Positions 17,054 through 25,739 are shown, numbered from the stretch's first letter. The stretch is DNA of 64,000 nt from Azoarcus sp. PA01 (GCA_001274695.2 LARU01000004.1:1-64000); one strand, 5' to 3'. The notes: generated by a model from the sequence alone, not told the origin. Program-made: numbers and translations.

Positions 17054-17545
17054 ATGTGGCTGAGTGGCGAAACTTTTCGCATCGTGGTCGCCTCGACGCC
17101 GCTGGTTTCGATCGATCTGGTGGTCGAGAACACCGCGGGCGAGATCCTGCTCGGCGAACGCCGCAACCGCCCGGCGCAGGGCTGCTGGTTCGTGCCGGGC
17201 GGGCGGGTCCTGAAGAACGAGACGCTCGACGCGGCCTTCCGCCGGCTCACGCAAGCCGAACTGGGCCAGGTGTTCGAGCGCGGGGAGGCGAACTTCCTCG
17301 GCGTGTTCGAGCATTTCTATCGCGACAGCGTGTTCGGCGAAGCGGGCCCGGCCGATCCGCACGGTGCCCCGGATACCCATTACGTGGTGCTGGCGTACCG
17401 GCTGGGGGTGGCGGATTCGGTCGTACTGAATCCGCCCGAGGCGCAGCACGGGCGCTATCGCTGGTGGCGGCCGGCCGACATGCGCGCGAGCGCGGTGGTG
17501 CATGGGAACACGCGGGCGTATGTGATGGACACGCCTGGGCGGTGA
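17054..17545 (+). CDS. gmm: GDP-mannose mannosyl hydrolase (Nudix)
   Basis: A 163-residue Nudix-fold protein close to Gmm/NudD, which splits GDP-mannose or GDP-glucose to GDP and sugar. STPLVSIDLVVENTAGEILL, then RRNRPAQGCWFVPGGRV, is diagnostic. The Nudix box is the divergent Gmm form (LKNETLDAAFRRLTQAELG) lacking the usual RExxEE. ATG 17054 gives the standard N-terminus (MWLSGETFRIV); GTG 17045 would overlap the wcaI stop. It sits beside wcaI and fcl, as in colanic-acid type clusters, and may control GDP-mannose supply. Confidence 0.9.
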   Translation: MWLSGETFRIVVASTPLVSIDLVVENTAGEILLGERRNRPAQGCWFVPGGRVLKNETLDAAFRRLTQAELGQVFERGEANFLGVFEHFYRDSVFGEAGPADPHGAPDTHYVVLAYRLGVADSVVLNPPEAQHGRYRWWRPADMRASAVVHGNTRAYVMDTPGR

Positions 17546-17647
17546 TGCGTGGGGCTGCGGGTGCAGGCGATCGGGCGGGGACGGCGCCGCTCCGACAGGA
17601 CTGACGACGCGCCGACTCCGAGCCGGAACAGACGCATGACGCGGCGC

Positions 17648-17670
17648 GGGATATACTCTTGCCGTATCCC
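17648..17670. promoter_or_regulatory. Candidate vapBC operator/promoter
   Basis: Inverted repeat GGGATA-N11-TATCCC containing a good -10 box (TATACT, 17652-17657), followed by CTGGAGAC and the vapB ATG at 17693. VapB antitoxins usually bind such a repeat over their promoter. No convincing -35 was seen. Confidence 0.45.
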
Positions 17671-17692
17671 AATCGATGAACTGGAGACATCC

Positions 17693-17926
17693 ATGACTAC
17701 AAGCACCGTCTTCACGAACAATCGCAGCCAGGCCGTGCGACTGCCGGCAGACATGCGCTTGCCCGCGAACGTCAAGCGCGTGGATGTCCGGGCCCGCGGG
17801 TTGGAACGAATCATCGCGCCGATAGGCCACACCTGGGATTCGTTCTTCATCAACGGGCCGCAGGTTGCCGACGATTTCATGGAAACCCGCGCCAGCCAGG
17901 AACAGCCGGAACGCGAAGCACTCTGA
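17693..17926 (+). CDS. vapB: VapB-type antitoxin
   Basis: A 77-residue AbrB-fold protein. TNNRSQAVRLPADMRLP is the classic VapB DNA-binding N-terminus, and the acidic C-terminal tail would wrap the toxin. ATG 17693 follows a GGAG ribosome site. The stop overlaps the vapC ATG (TGATG), giving coupled translation. It is expected to neutralise VapC and repress the operon. Confidence 0.88.
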   Translation: MTTSTVFTNNRSQAVRLPADMRLPANVKRVDVRARGLERIIAPIGHTWDSFFINGPQVADDFMETRASQEQPEREAL

Positions 17927-18327
17927 TGCTGCGCTACCTGCTCGACACGAACATCGTGATCTACGTGATCAAGCGCCGGCCGCTGTCGGCACTGGCGCTA
18001 TTCAACGAGAACGCGGGGCATCTGGCGATCTCGTCGATTACCCTCGCGGAGTTGATGCACGGCGCCGAGAAAAGCAACGCGCCAGCGCGTTCGCTTGCCG
18101 CTGTCGAGGACTTCTGCAGTCGCCTCGAGGTGCTGTCCTACGGCCCGAAAGCCGCAATGCACTATGGCAACATCCGCGCCCAACTGGAGTCTCGCGGGCA
18201 GACAATCGGTGTCAATGATCTGCACATTGCAGCCCACGCACGCAGCGAGGGTTTGACGCTCGTGTCGAACAACTTGCGCGAGTTCGAGCGAGTGGAAGCA
18301 TTACAGTTGGCTAACTGGGCAGCCTGA
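17926..18327 (+). CDS. vapC: VapC-type PIN ribonuclease toxin
   Basis: A 133-residue PIN-domain toxin. LLDTNIVIYVIKRRP holds the first catalytic Asp, SSITLAELMHGAEKS the conserved Glu, and GVNDLHIAAHA with VSNNLREFERV the C-terminal acidic sites. Characterised VapCs with this layout cut tRNA or rRNA; the target here is unknown. Full length and paired with vapB. Confidence 0.9.
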   Translation: MLRYLLDTNIVIYVIKRRPLSALALFNENAGHLAISSITLAELMHGAEKSNAPARSLAAVEDFCSRLEVLSYGPKAAMHYGNIRAQLESRGQTIGVNDLHIAAHARSEGLTLVSNNLREFERVEALQLANWAA

Positions 18328-18576
18328 GGGCAGAGGGTAGGTGGGGTCTGGTCTTTCGTTTGCTCACTGCTTGGGCCTCTTGGTGGGCGCCCGCGACATG
18401 GTCACTGAACCCCGGCCTGAAGCTGGCGGATGTGGAAGCGGTATCGGGTGACAAATGCGATTCCGCGCGCCTTCGAACGGGCGTCGACCCTTATCACAAA
18501 TCGGGATGTCTTGATGTTTTGGTGCGTTGGTCCTACCAATATCAAGCCATGGCTACCCGGCACGGAGGAAACCACA

Positions 18577-18813
18577 ATGAGCCGTATCACCATCACCCTG
18601 GAAGATTCACGCCATCGGGCGCGGAAGGAGACTGCCGCACGTCAAGGGCGCTCGATCACGAAGATCATCGAGGAAAGCCTTGTGTTGCGGGGTATCAAGC
18701 CCGTCGAAAGTGCCCGGGAACTCGTCGCCCAAGCGCGCAGCCGGTCGACGTTGTCCGAGGGCGAGGCCACGGACCTGGCGGTCGAAGAAGCGCGCGCAGT
18801 ACGCAATGCCTGA
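18577..18813 (+). CDS. Ribbon-helix-helix antitoxin
   Basis: A 78-residue protein starting MSRITITLEDSRHRARKETA, a ribbon-helix-helix DNA-binding pattern, followed by a helical tail (GIKPVESARELVAQARSRST). ATG 18577 has GGAGG eight bases upstream. The stop overlaps the next gene's ATG (TGATG), the usual coupling of an antitoxin with a PIN toxin. The 250 bases before it (18328-18576) show no gene. Confidence 0.75.
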   Translation: MSRITITLEDSRHRARKETAARQGRSITKIIEESLVLRGIKPVESARELVAQARSRSTLSEGEATDLAVEEARAVRNA

Positions 18814-19073
18814 TGCAGCCGCTATTCATCATCGATACCAATGTCCTCGTTGCCGGTCTGATCAGCGGCGAGCCGACAAGCCCGACAGCGAGAATTCTCG
18901 ACGCCATGCTGGACGGCGGTTTGCTCTATGTGCTGTCGCCGGCCGTGCTGACTGAATACCGCGCGGTGTTGCTGCGCCCCAGGTTGCGCCGCGCCCATGG
19001 CCTTGCCGAGGCGATGTACGTTAAGGCACACCTGACGAGCAAGATTGGCGACATCATCCGCACCGGCACCTGA
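18813..19073 (+). pseudogene. PIN-domain toxin, C-terminally truncated
   Basis: The first 75 residues are a normal PIN start (FIIDTNVLVAGLISGEPTSP, then DGGLLYVLSPAVLTEYRAVL, with the first Asp and a conserved Glu). The frame ends at residue 86, where related toxins run to about 140 residues and carry two more catalytic acids. The tail after HGLAEAM does not look family-like. It is probably inactive. Its antitoxin is intact, so this module has likely lost its poison. Confidence 0.7.
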
Positions 19074-19111
19074 CGCAGCAGCTCGCCAAAATTCTGGGCA
19101 TCCCTCAGCCC

Positions 19112-19343
19112 TCAAGCCACGATCCTGAATTCCGTCGCTTTGGCAATCGGACGTATATGCTTGTTTTCACGTTTCATTTCTACGAAGCCATAGTTCGACA
19201 TCGTTTTGAGAGTGCGCGAGAGGTTGCCCGGCTTGCGCCCGGTCATCCCGGCCAAGGAAGAAATTGATTGAGGTTTGGCTTCCTGAATGACCTTGAGCAA
19301 TGCCCGGTTCTCGTCACTCAAGACCTCTGCCAATGACCGCATT
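19112..19343 (-). pseudogene. HTH transcriptional regulator, 3' part, split by IS3
   Basis: The C-terminal part of a winged-helix regulator (MarR-like, HVO_A0114-type): VLSDENRALLKVIQEAKPQS, then ISSLAGMTGRKPGNLSRTLK and the wing YGFVEMKRENK. The ATG at 19342 is an artefact of the junction. The real N-terminus lies beyond the IS3 element at 20656-20775 on the same strand. Removal of the element and one CAT copy restores the frame as ..WFTSM-RSLAEVLSDEN. Confidence 0.88.
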
Positions 19344-19381
19344 GAATCGCCCCGGGTTTCGCGGAGGCCGTTTTGTTTGAG

Positions 19382-20287
19382 TCAGGCAGCGACGGCCTGC
19401 TCAGTTCGACTGCGGTAATAGTTTGCCTCAGCCTCGGCTGGAGGAAGGTACCCGATCGGCTCCAGCAACCGGTGGTGGTTGAACCAGGAGACCCATTCGA
19501 GGGTGGCCAGCTCGACCGCTTCGACGCTTTTCCAGGGCCCGCGCCGGTGGATCACTTCTGCCTTGTAAAGCCCGTTGATGGTCTCGGCCAGCGCATTGTC
19601 GTAGCTATCGCCACGACTGCCGACCGAGGGCTCGATGCCGGCTTCCGTCAATCGCTCGCTGTATCGGATCGAGACGTACTGCGAGCCGCGATCGCTATGA
19701 TGAATCAAAGCATTACGTTCGGGTTGGCGCGCCCACAGGGCCTGCTCCAGGGCGTCGAGGACGAATTCTGTATGCATGGACCGACTGACGCGCCAGCCTA
19801 CGATGTAGCGAGCGAAGACGTCGATGACGAAGGCGACGTACACGAAACCCTGCCAGGTCGAGACATACGTGAAGTCGGAGACCCAGAGTTGGTTCGGGCG
19901 CTGCGCAGCGAACTGTCGATTGACGCGATCGAGCGGACAAGGCGCAGCAAGATCCGGCCGGGTGGTTCGCACGGCCTTGCCACGCATGGCCCCGCGCAGT
20001 CCTTTTGTCCGCATCAGTCGTTCGACGGTGCAGCGGGCGACCTCGAGGCCTTCGCGGCGCAACTGCCGCCAGACCTTGCGCGCCCCATACACCTGCAAAT
20101 TCGCCTGCCAGACCCGCTCGATGTGAGCTTCCAGCACCTCGTCGCGGCGGACTCGCGAACAGCGCAAAGCCGGATCGCGCCGGCGCGCCACCGCGCGTCG
20201 ATAGGCCGACGGGGCAACCTGCAGCACCTTGCAGATCGGCTCGACCCCGAAGCGCTCGCGGTGCGTGTCGATGAAACCGTTCATCAC
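19382..20287 (-). CDS. IS3-family transposase OrfB
   Basis: A 301-residue rve-type integrase. The DDE residues are visible in [27 protein letters not shown] and [17 protein letters not shown]. It starts with GTG 20287, overlapping the end of orfA in the -1 frame. IS3 elements usually make an OrfAB fusion by -1 frameshifting; no strong slippery A-run is visible at the junction, so coupled initiation is also possible. Confidence 0.93.
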   Translation of the reverse strand: MMNGFIDTHRERFGVEPICKVLQVAPSAYRRAVARRRDPALRCSRVRRDEVLEAHIERVWQANLQVYGARKVWRQLRREGLEVARCTVERLMRTKGLRGAMRGKAVRTTRPDLAAPCPLDRVNRQFAAQRPNQLWVSDFTYVSTWQGFVYVAFVIDVFARYIVGWRVSRSMHTEFVLDALEQALWARQPERNALIHHSDRGSQYVSIRYSERLTEAGIEPSVGSRGDSYDNALAETINGLYKAEVIHRRGPWKSVEAVELATLEWVSWFNHHRLLEPIGYLPPAEAEANYYRSRTEQAVAA

Positions 20288-20613
20288 TTGTTGCGGCGGT
20301 CGAGCTCCGCCTGCGCGAAATACGCGCTGGCCAGGCGCAGGATCTCGTTGGCCTTCTTCAGCTCGCGGACCTCGCGCTCGAGCTCCTTCATGCGTTGCTG
20401 CTCGGCGTTCGGGAGCCCCTCACGCTGGCCCGTGTCGCGCTCGTGTTGGCGAACCCAACGGCGCAGCGTTTCCGCCGTGCAGCCAATCTTTGCCGCGATC
20501 GAGACGATCGCCGCCCACTGGGATTCGTACTGATCCTTGGCCTCGAACACCATACGCACGGCGCGCTCGACGACCTCGGGGGAAAATTTTGTTGTCTTCT
20601 TCATGGGCTCCAT
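20284..20613 (-). CDS. IS3-family OrfA (HTH protein)
   Basis: A 109-residue protein with an N-terminal helix-turn-helix ([16 protein letters not shown], then [20 protein letters not shown]) and a C-terminal leucine-zipper-like coiled coil ([20 protein letters not shown]). It binds the inverted repeats. Its stop overlaps the start of orfB. Confidence 0.93.
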   Translation of the reverse strand: MEPMKKTTKFSPEVVERAVRMVFEAKDQYESQWAAIVSIAAKIGCTAETLRRWVRQHERDTGQREGLPNAEQQRMKELEREVRELKKANEILRLASAYFAQAELDRRNK

Positions 20614-20655
20614 CTTCTCAAGAGTTGGAGCCTCCGCGAAACCCGGGGCGATTCA

Positions 20656-20775
20656 CATCGACGTGAACCAGATCTTGGGTTCCGTCGCTTTGGGCTGGTA
20701 CTCACCGCGAGCGATGGCCAATACCCGCTCACGAATACGTTCTTGCGGCATGATTCCAACGACGATCGCTTTCAT
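20656..20775 (-). pseudogene. HTH transcriptional regulator, 5' part
   Basis: Reading leftward from ATG at 20775 this encodes MKAIVVGIMPQERIRERVLA, then IARGEYQPKATEPKIWFTSM, ending at the IS3 boundary. It matches the expected N-terminus of HVO_A0114-type regulators and continues in frame into 19343-19112 once the IS3 and one CAT are removed. Confidence 0.87.
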
Positions 20776-20798
20776 CGGAATTCCCGTGAAACCTCGGC

Positions 20799-20919
20799 CT
20801 TCAGGCCAGCGCCGCCGTGAAGGTGCTCGCGGACCTGGGCATCGTGACCGAAATGACGGGACGGAAGAAGAACCGTAGCTATAGCTATCAGGCGTACATC
20901 GAGCTGCTGATCGGGTGAG
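20799..20919 (+). pseudogene. Fic-family protein C-terminal remnant
   Basis: Reads AAVKVLADLGIVTEMTGRKK, then NRSYSYQAYIELLIG and TGA at 20917-20919. This is the usual winged-helix C-terminus of Fic/DOC adenylyltransferases. No Fic core motif (HPFxxGNGR) is present, so only the tail survives. It stands divergently next to the split HTH regulator, suggesting an older deletion. Confidence 0.65.
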
Positions 20920-21024
20920 CTGTTTCAGCGCCGATCACGCGCATCGGCGGCACGATGCGTCTGCACGTCGCAGACGTTATGCCAGCCATCCGTCGGTTTC
21001 GCTTCTGTGACGGAAAACGAAAAA

Positions 21025-21041
21025 CTCTCAGCCTCTGAGAG
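21025..21041. other. Small hairpin in the Fic remnant-tacA gap
   Basis: CTCTCAG-CCT-CTGAGAG, seven paired bases with a three-base loop. No T-run follows on the plus strand, so it is not a clear terminator. The gap 20920-21074 otherwise shows nothing. Confidence 0.3.
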
Positions 21042-21074
21042 CTCTCCCACGGCGCGCACACGATAATGAATGTA

Positions 21075-21103
21075 ATGACAATGCCTCTACGTATTCCTAT
21101 ACT
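21075..21103 (+). promoter_or_regulatory. Probable tacA promoter
   Basis: ATGACA, 17 bases, TATACT: five of six matches at both -35 and -10 of the sigma-70 consensus with ideal spacing. It lies 31 bases before the tacA start, with AAGGAACG as ribosome site between. Confidence 0.6.
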
Positions 21104-21133
21104 GGCAACCTTCAAGCAAAAGGAACGACGATC

Positions 21134-21909
<776 letters not shown>

Positions 21910-21934
21910 GGCCCTGCGATTGGGGTCACTGCCA

Positions 21935-21951
21935 TTGGGGTCAGACTCCAA
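21935..21951. repeat. GGGGTCAGACTC palindromic repeat, copy 1
   Basis: TTGGGGTCAGACTCCAA, a near-palindrome just after tacT. The core GGGGTCAGACTC recurs at 25781-25792 after the AbiEii gene. It may be a REP-like or mobile-element end remnant. Confidence 0.4.
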
Positions 21952-22081
21952 TGTCTCGGGGACCGGGGTGCGCGCTGGCGTTTCTGGGGGGAAATCGTCG
22001 CCGGTCACCGATTTTGCCGCGATGTTGGGATATGCTCGCGCCGGTCGAAAATTCGAGAACAACATAAAGGGAGCAGGCGCA

Positions 22082-22417
22082 ATGAGCACGTATCAGGAAA
22101 TCCTCGCGCAGATCGAAGCGCTCAAGCAGCAGGCCGAAGAGATTCGGCAGGCCGAGATCACTGGCGTGATCGCCGACATCCGCCAGAAGATCGCCGACTA
22201 CAACCTGAGCGCGGCCGATCTGGGTTTTGGCGGCGCCGCGCGTGCCGTGAAACCGGCCACGGGCAAGCGCGGAGCGGTCAAGGCGAAATATCGCAACCCG
22301 GCCACCGGCGCGAGCTGGTCCGGGCGCGGCGTGATGCCGAAGTGGCTGAAGGCCGAGCTGGACGCGGGCAAGGCGAAGGAAGCGTTCCTGATTGCGGACG
22401 AAGAGGCGCAGGTCTGA
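22082..22417 (+). CDS. H-NS family nucleoid protein
   Basis: A 111-residue H-NS-like protein. The N-terminal coiled coil (IEALKQQAEEIRQAEITGVI) mediates oligomerisation. A basic linker follows (TGKRGAVKAKYRNPATGASW), then the betaproteobacterial DNA-binding motif SGRGVMPKWLKAEL. The ATG at 22082 follows AAGGGAGC. H-NS proteins silence AT-rich foreign DNA; here the gene lies between accessory modules and the second O-antigen ligase. Whether it acts on the AT-rich glycan block at 5.7-9.3 kb is a guess. Confidence 0.88.
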   Translation: MSTYQEILAQIEALKQQAEEIRQAEITGVIADIRQKIADYNLSAADLGFGGAARAVKPATGKRGAVKAKYRNPATGASWSGRGVMPKWLKAELDAGKAKEAFLIADEEAQV

Positions 22418-22448
22418 TGAATTGCGTTCGCGGCGCGGATCGAATGCA

Positions 22449-22847
22449 GTGAAATCCGGAGTGGAGTTTGGCGCGACGCGCCGCGGCGGCGAGCTGCTGT
22501 CGAGGCTCGCCGCGGTGGCGGTGCTGGTCGCGCTCTTCGTCGGTGGCAGCCAGCCGCAGGCGGCAGGGCTGATCCCGGCGCCGTGGGACAAGCTCGCGCA
22601 TGTGGCGGTGTTCGGGGTGCTGACGCTGTCGCTCGCGCGCGGTTTTTCGCTGCCGCCGGTTTGGGCGGGCGGGGTTGCGGCGCTGTTCGGCATCGCCGAC
22701 GAGCTGCATCAGAGTTCGCTGCCGGGGCGGGTCGCAGGGGTCGAGGACTTGCTGGCGGATCTGGCCGGGATCGCGCTGGCGCTCGCGGTGCTGCACTGGC
22801 AGCGGCGGGCGGGGATGCGCGAAGGTCGGAAGGTTGGAATCGGATGA
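22449..22847 (+). CDS. VanZ-like membrane protein
   Basis: A 132-residue protein with three or four hydrophobic segments and the VanZ-family pattern DKLAHVAVFGVLTLSLARGF, then GIADELHQSSLPGR and EDLLADLAGIALALAV. The GTG at 22449 is the likely start; an ATG at 22392 lies inside the H-NS gene. It overlaps the ligase gene by four bases (ATGA). Function is unknown; VanZ-like genes are often found beside polysaccharide genes. Confidence 0.75.
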   Translation: MKSGVEFGATRRGGELLSRLAAVAVLVALFVGGSQPQAAGLIPAPWDKLAHVAVFGVLTLSLARGFSLPPVWAGGVAALFGIADELHQSSLPGRVAGVEDLLADLAGIALALAVLHWQRRAGMREGRKVGIG

Positions 22848-24391
22848 ATGGTTTGACGATGGATGGGGCCGGGCAGCGCTCGGGGGGTTGGGCGGTGTGG
22901 GTCGCAGCGCTGATGCTGGTGTTCGCGCCGCTGGTGCGCGGGGCGAACCGGCCCCTGGCGTTGCTCGCGCTGGAGCTGCTCGCGCTGTTGCTGCTGTCGG
23001 GCGCGGTGGCGCGGCCGGTGTTCATGGCGCGGCTCTCGCGGCCGTTGCTGCTGGCGCTGGCGATGGTCGTCGCCGTGCCGTTGCTGCAACTCGCGCCGCT
23101 GCCGTTCGAATTCGGGGCGGCGCTGCCCGGGCACGGGCCGTATGCCGTCGCGCAGACTGAGGTGGGCGCGGCGCCGGAATGGCTTGCGCTGTCGGCAGTG
23201 CCTTATCTCACCGAGCAGGCGCTGTGGGCGCTGCTGCCGCCGTTGGCGGTGTTCCTGGTCGTCGTCGGGCTGGGCGAGGCGCAGGTGCGGCGGCTGGTGA
23301 TGGTGTTTGTCGCAGTCGCGGTGTTCGAGGCGGTGTTCGGGTTGATTCAATATGGGGGCGGGCCAGAGTCGGCACTGCGCTTTGGATACAGGACTCACGG
23401 CGACAGCGCGATCGGCACCTATGCGAATCACAGTCACTTCGCGGGCCTGCTGGTGATGGCGCTGCCGATCGGCCTCGCGCTGCTCGCGTCGACGATCTTT
23501 TCGCTGGACGAATCGGCGGGCCATCGCCAGCGGCGCGGCGGGGCGCTGCACCGGCTCAAGGCGCTCGTCGGCGGCGAAGGCGAGATGAATCGCACGGTTG
23601 TGTATGCGGCAGTGTGCATCGCGCTGCTGCTCGGCATCGTGTTCGCGCGCTCACGCACCGGGATCGCGGTCGGCATGGTCGGCGTGGTGCTGTCGGCAGT
23701 CGTGCTGATGCGCAATTTCGGCGCCGGTTTCGCGACGCGCATGGTCGGCGCGGTGTCGGCGTTGGGGGTCGCGCTGGCCGTGGCGGTCGGGCTTTCGCCG
23801 GTGTTCGCGCGCTTCGGCCAGGACGCGACGCAGGACGGGCGCTGGCCGATGCTCGACGCGACGCTGGAAGCGGCGTCGGCGTTCTTCCCGTTCGGCAGCG
23901 GCATCGGCACGTTTCCGGCGGTGATCCGGGCGTTCCATCCGAACGAAATCGGCGGCGAGGTCTACATCAACCACGCGCATAACGACTTCGCCGAGTGGTG
24001 GATGGAAGGCGGCGTGCCGGCGCTGGTGCTGATGCTGACGCTGGCGGTGCTCTACCTGCTGCGCTGGCGCGCAGTGTGGGCGGTGCGCAACTGGCGGCCG
24101 CTGCACATGATGCAGGTCGGCGCCGGGGTCGGCGTGCTGCTGATCGGGCTGTTCGGGTTGACCGACTACAACCTGCGCATTCCCGCGAATACGATGTACT
24201 TCGCATTCCTCGCCGCGGTGTTCTTCCACCCTGGCGAGCGTGAGCGGGAGCGCCGGCGCGGCGAGCGCCGCCGACCGGCAGCGGTTGCGGAACCGGTCGC
24301 CGCGCAGACGAGGGCCGAGCCCGTCGTGCCGCCGGGAATCCGCGCGGCAGAGGCCGGCGCGGCAGTGAGGCCCAATCCGTTTGCGGATTGA
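22844..24391 (+). CDS. O-antigen ligase family membrane protein
   Basis: A 515-residue protein with about a dozen membrane spans. Typical ligase elements are GTYANHSHFAGLLVMALPIG, FARSRTGIAVG, and the periplasmic-loop motif NHAHNDFAEWWMEGGVPALV (H-x-x-ND). A low-complexity Arg/Ala-rich cytoplasmic tail follows the last span. It is very GC-rich, unlike the AT-rich Wzy/WaaL-type gene at 6684, and overlaps vanZ by four bases. It is the better candidate for a resident WaaL/exopolysaccharide ligase. Confidence 0.83.
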   Translation: MNGLTMDGAGQRSGGWAVWVAALMLVFAPLVRGANRPLALLALELLALLLLSGAVARPVFMARLSRPLLLALAMVVAVPLLQLAPLPFEFGAALPGHGPYAVAQTEVGAAPEWLALSAVPYLTEQALWALLPPLAVFLVVVGLGEAQVRRLVMVFVAVAVFEAVFGLIQYGGGPESALRFGYRTHGDSAIGTYANHSHFAGLLVMALPIGLALLASTIFSLDESAGHRQRRGGALHRLKALVGGEGEMNRTVVYAAVCIALLLGIVFARSRTGIAVGMVGVVLSAVVLMRNFGAGFATRMVGAVSALGVALAVAVGLSPVFARFGQDATQDGRWPMLDATLEAASAFFPFGSGIGTFPAVIRAFHPNEIGGEVYINHAHNDFAEWWMEGGVPALVLMLTLAVLYLLRWRAVWAVRNWRPLHMMQVGAGVGVLLIGLFGLTDYNLRIPANTMYFAFLAAVFFHPGERERERRRGERRRPAAVAEPVAAQTRAEPVVPPGIRAAEAGAAVRPNPFAD

Positions 24392-24490
24392 GCGTGGAGG
24401 CAATCAGAGAACTGTGTCGGCACTCAGCAGGTTCTTGTGCGACTTGTGAATCCCGTGTGAACTGAGTCTCGCCGCCGACTCGGGGGAATC

Positions 24491-24538
24491 TGTTTCTCAT
24501 TGTTGACAACGCGGGCGAATCGATAACAATGAGAAACA
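24491..24538. promoter_or_regulatory. Autoregulatory operator-promoter of the XRE/AbiEii module
   Basis: Perfect 14-base inverted arms, TGTTTCTCATTGTT (24491-24504) and AACAATGAGAAACA (24525-24538), 20 bases apart. A -35 box TTGACA (24503-24508) overlaps the left arm and a -10 AACAAT (24525-24530) overlaps the right, 16 bases apart. A repressor dimer on each arm would block RNA polymerase. The downstream XRE protein is the natural candidate. Confidence 0.7.
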
Positions 24539-24540
24539 CT

Positions 24541-25035
24541 ATGCCCGCAAAACCACCCGCACCTTCAATCGTTGCCGCCGAGAAGCTCAAGCGAGTTGGC
24601 CAAAAGATTCGCGAACATCGCAAGTCGATACGCGTGAGCGCTACCGCGGCTGCCGAGGCGGCCGGAATGTCTCGCGTGACATTGCACAGGATTGAAAAGG
24701 GCGAGCCGTCTGTAACCATGGGGGCTTACATGAACGCGCTGTCGGCCCTCGGTCTCGATGTCGACATCGTGACGCTCGCGAACGCGGCCGTGCTTCCGGA
24801 GCAGACGACGGGCGGCAAAGGGTGGTTACCAGCACGCGTTTGTCTTGACGACTACCCGCAGCTGAAGCAAGTTGCCTGGCAGGTGCACGGGACGGACTAC
24901 CTGACGCCAAGCGAAGCATTCGGGATCTACGAGCGTAACCGGCGCCACTTGGACTTCGCGCACATGGCGCAGCGCGAGCGGGATCTGATCGATTCGCTTC
25001 GTGTCGCGTTCACCAAAGGGAGGGCCGTCGAGTGA
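24541..25035 (+). CDS. XRE-family HTH antitoxin/repressor
   Basis: A 164-residue protein with a Cro/CI helix-turn-helix at residues 20-75 (VGQKIREHRKSIRVSATAAA, then AGMSRVTLHRIEKGEPSVTM). The remainder has no recognised domain. ATG 24541 was preferred to ATG 24529 because the latter lies within the right operator arm and the predicted -10 box. If transcription starts near 24537 the message is nearly leaderless. It overlaps the AbiEii gene (GTGATG) and should be its antitoxin. Confidence 0.8.
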   Translation: MPAKPPAPSIVAAEKLKRVGQKIREHRKSIRVSATAAAEAAGMSRVTLHRIEKGEPSVTMGAYMNALSALGLDVDIVTLANAAVLPEQTTGGKGWLPARVCLDDYPQLKQVAWQVHGTDYLTPSEAFGIYERNRRHLDFAHMAQRERDLIDSLRVAFTKGRAVE

Positions 25036-25739
25036 TGTTTGAACGCCTTCACCATCGACATATCGCGCAGGTCCTTGAATCGCTCGACGGGCCGCTTCTC
25101 AAGCAAAACCAATGCTTGTTTGGCGGCGGCACGGCGATTGCGCTGCGCTATGGTGAGTTCCGTGAGTCGGTCGACATCGACTTTCTCGTTTCGGATCTCC
25201 CGAGCTATCGCAACCTGCGATCGTTGCTGACCGGTCCCCGCGGTGTTCTGGCGCTCGCATCAGAGGGGGGGGGCGCATTCGAGCAGATCGGGGATGTGAG
25301 AACTGATCAGTATGGGATACGAACTCAGCTTGCCGTGGCCGATCAGCGGATCAAGTTCGAGATCGTGCTGGAAGGGCGCATCTTGTTGGCGGCGCCCGGC
25401 GTGGACGATGAAGTCTGCGGTATCGCCCTATTGACGCCGCTCGACATGATGGCAAGCAAATTGCTCGCAAACTCCGACAGATGGATGGATGACGGAGTTT
25501 TTAGCCGGGATCTGATTGATCTGGCCATGATGGCCCCAGCTCTTGGATTGCTCCGACAGGCCATTACCAAGGCCGAGGGAGCTTATGGCAAATCGATCCT
25601 GCTCGATCTGGAGAAAGCAATCGACAGCATGCAGACTCGACGGGGATGGCTGGAGCGCTGCATGCAGGCAATGGCGATGACGACGCCGAAAGCAGAGTTG
25701 TGGCAGAAAGTCCGTAGACTGCGACGCGTGCTGCCTTGA
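25035..25739 (+). CDS. Nucleotidyltransferase AbiEii/AbiGii-type toxin
   Basis: A 234-residue protein of the AbiEii nucleotidyltransferase family. FGGGTAIALRYGEFRESVDI followed by DFLV contains the GG-TA-x-R and DxDF elements that bind metal and nucleotide. IALLTPLDMMASKLLANSDR is also typical. AbiEii-type toxins such as MenT transfer nucleotides to tRNA, and AbiE systems can abort phage infection. Here the partner is an XRE protein rather than the winged-helix AbiEi. Full length. Confidence 0.82.
   Translation: MFERLHHRHIAQVLESLDGPLLKQNQCLFGGGTAIALRYGEFRESVDIDFLVSDLPSYRNLRSLLTGPRGVLALASEGGGAFEQIGDVRTDQYGIRTQLAVADQRIKFEIVLEGRILLAAPGVDDEVCGIALLTPLDMMASKLLANSDRWMDDGVFSRDLIDLAMMAPALGLLRQAITKAEGAYGKSILLDLEKAIDSMQTRRGWLERCMQAMAMTTPKAELWQKVRRLRRVLP

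Larger units (their letters stand above)
19344..20655 (-). mobile_element. Complete IS3-family insertion sequence
   Basis: A 1312-base element bounded by perfect 26-base inverted repeats (19344-19369 and 20630-20655, beginning TGAATCGCCCCGGGTTTCGC). It is flanked by a CAT direct duplication (19341-19343 and 20656-20658), the 3-base size usual for IS3. It carries orfA and orfB on the minus strand and splits an HTH regulator gene. Confidence 0.95.

Noticed and set aside
18328..18576. Possible gene in the gap after vapC
   Set aside because: The open frame continues into the PIN gene but its first part has no ribosome site or family match.
24529..24540. ATG 24529 as the start of the XRE gene
   Set aside because: It lies inside the right operator arm and the predicted -10 box; ATG 24541 in the same frame is preferred.
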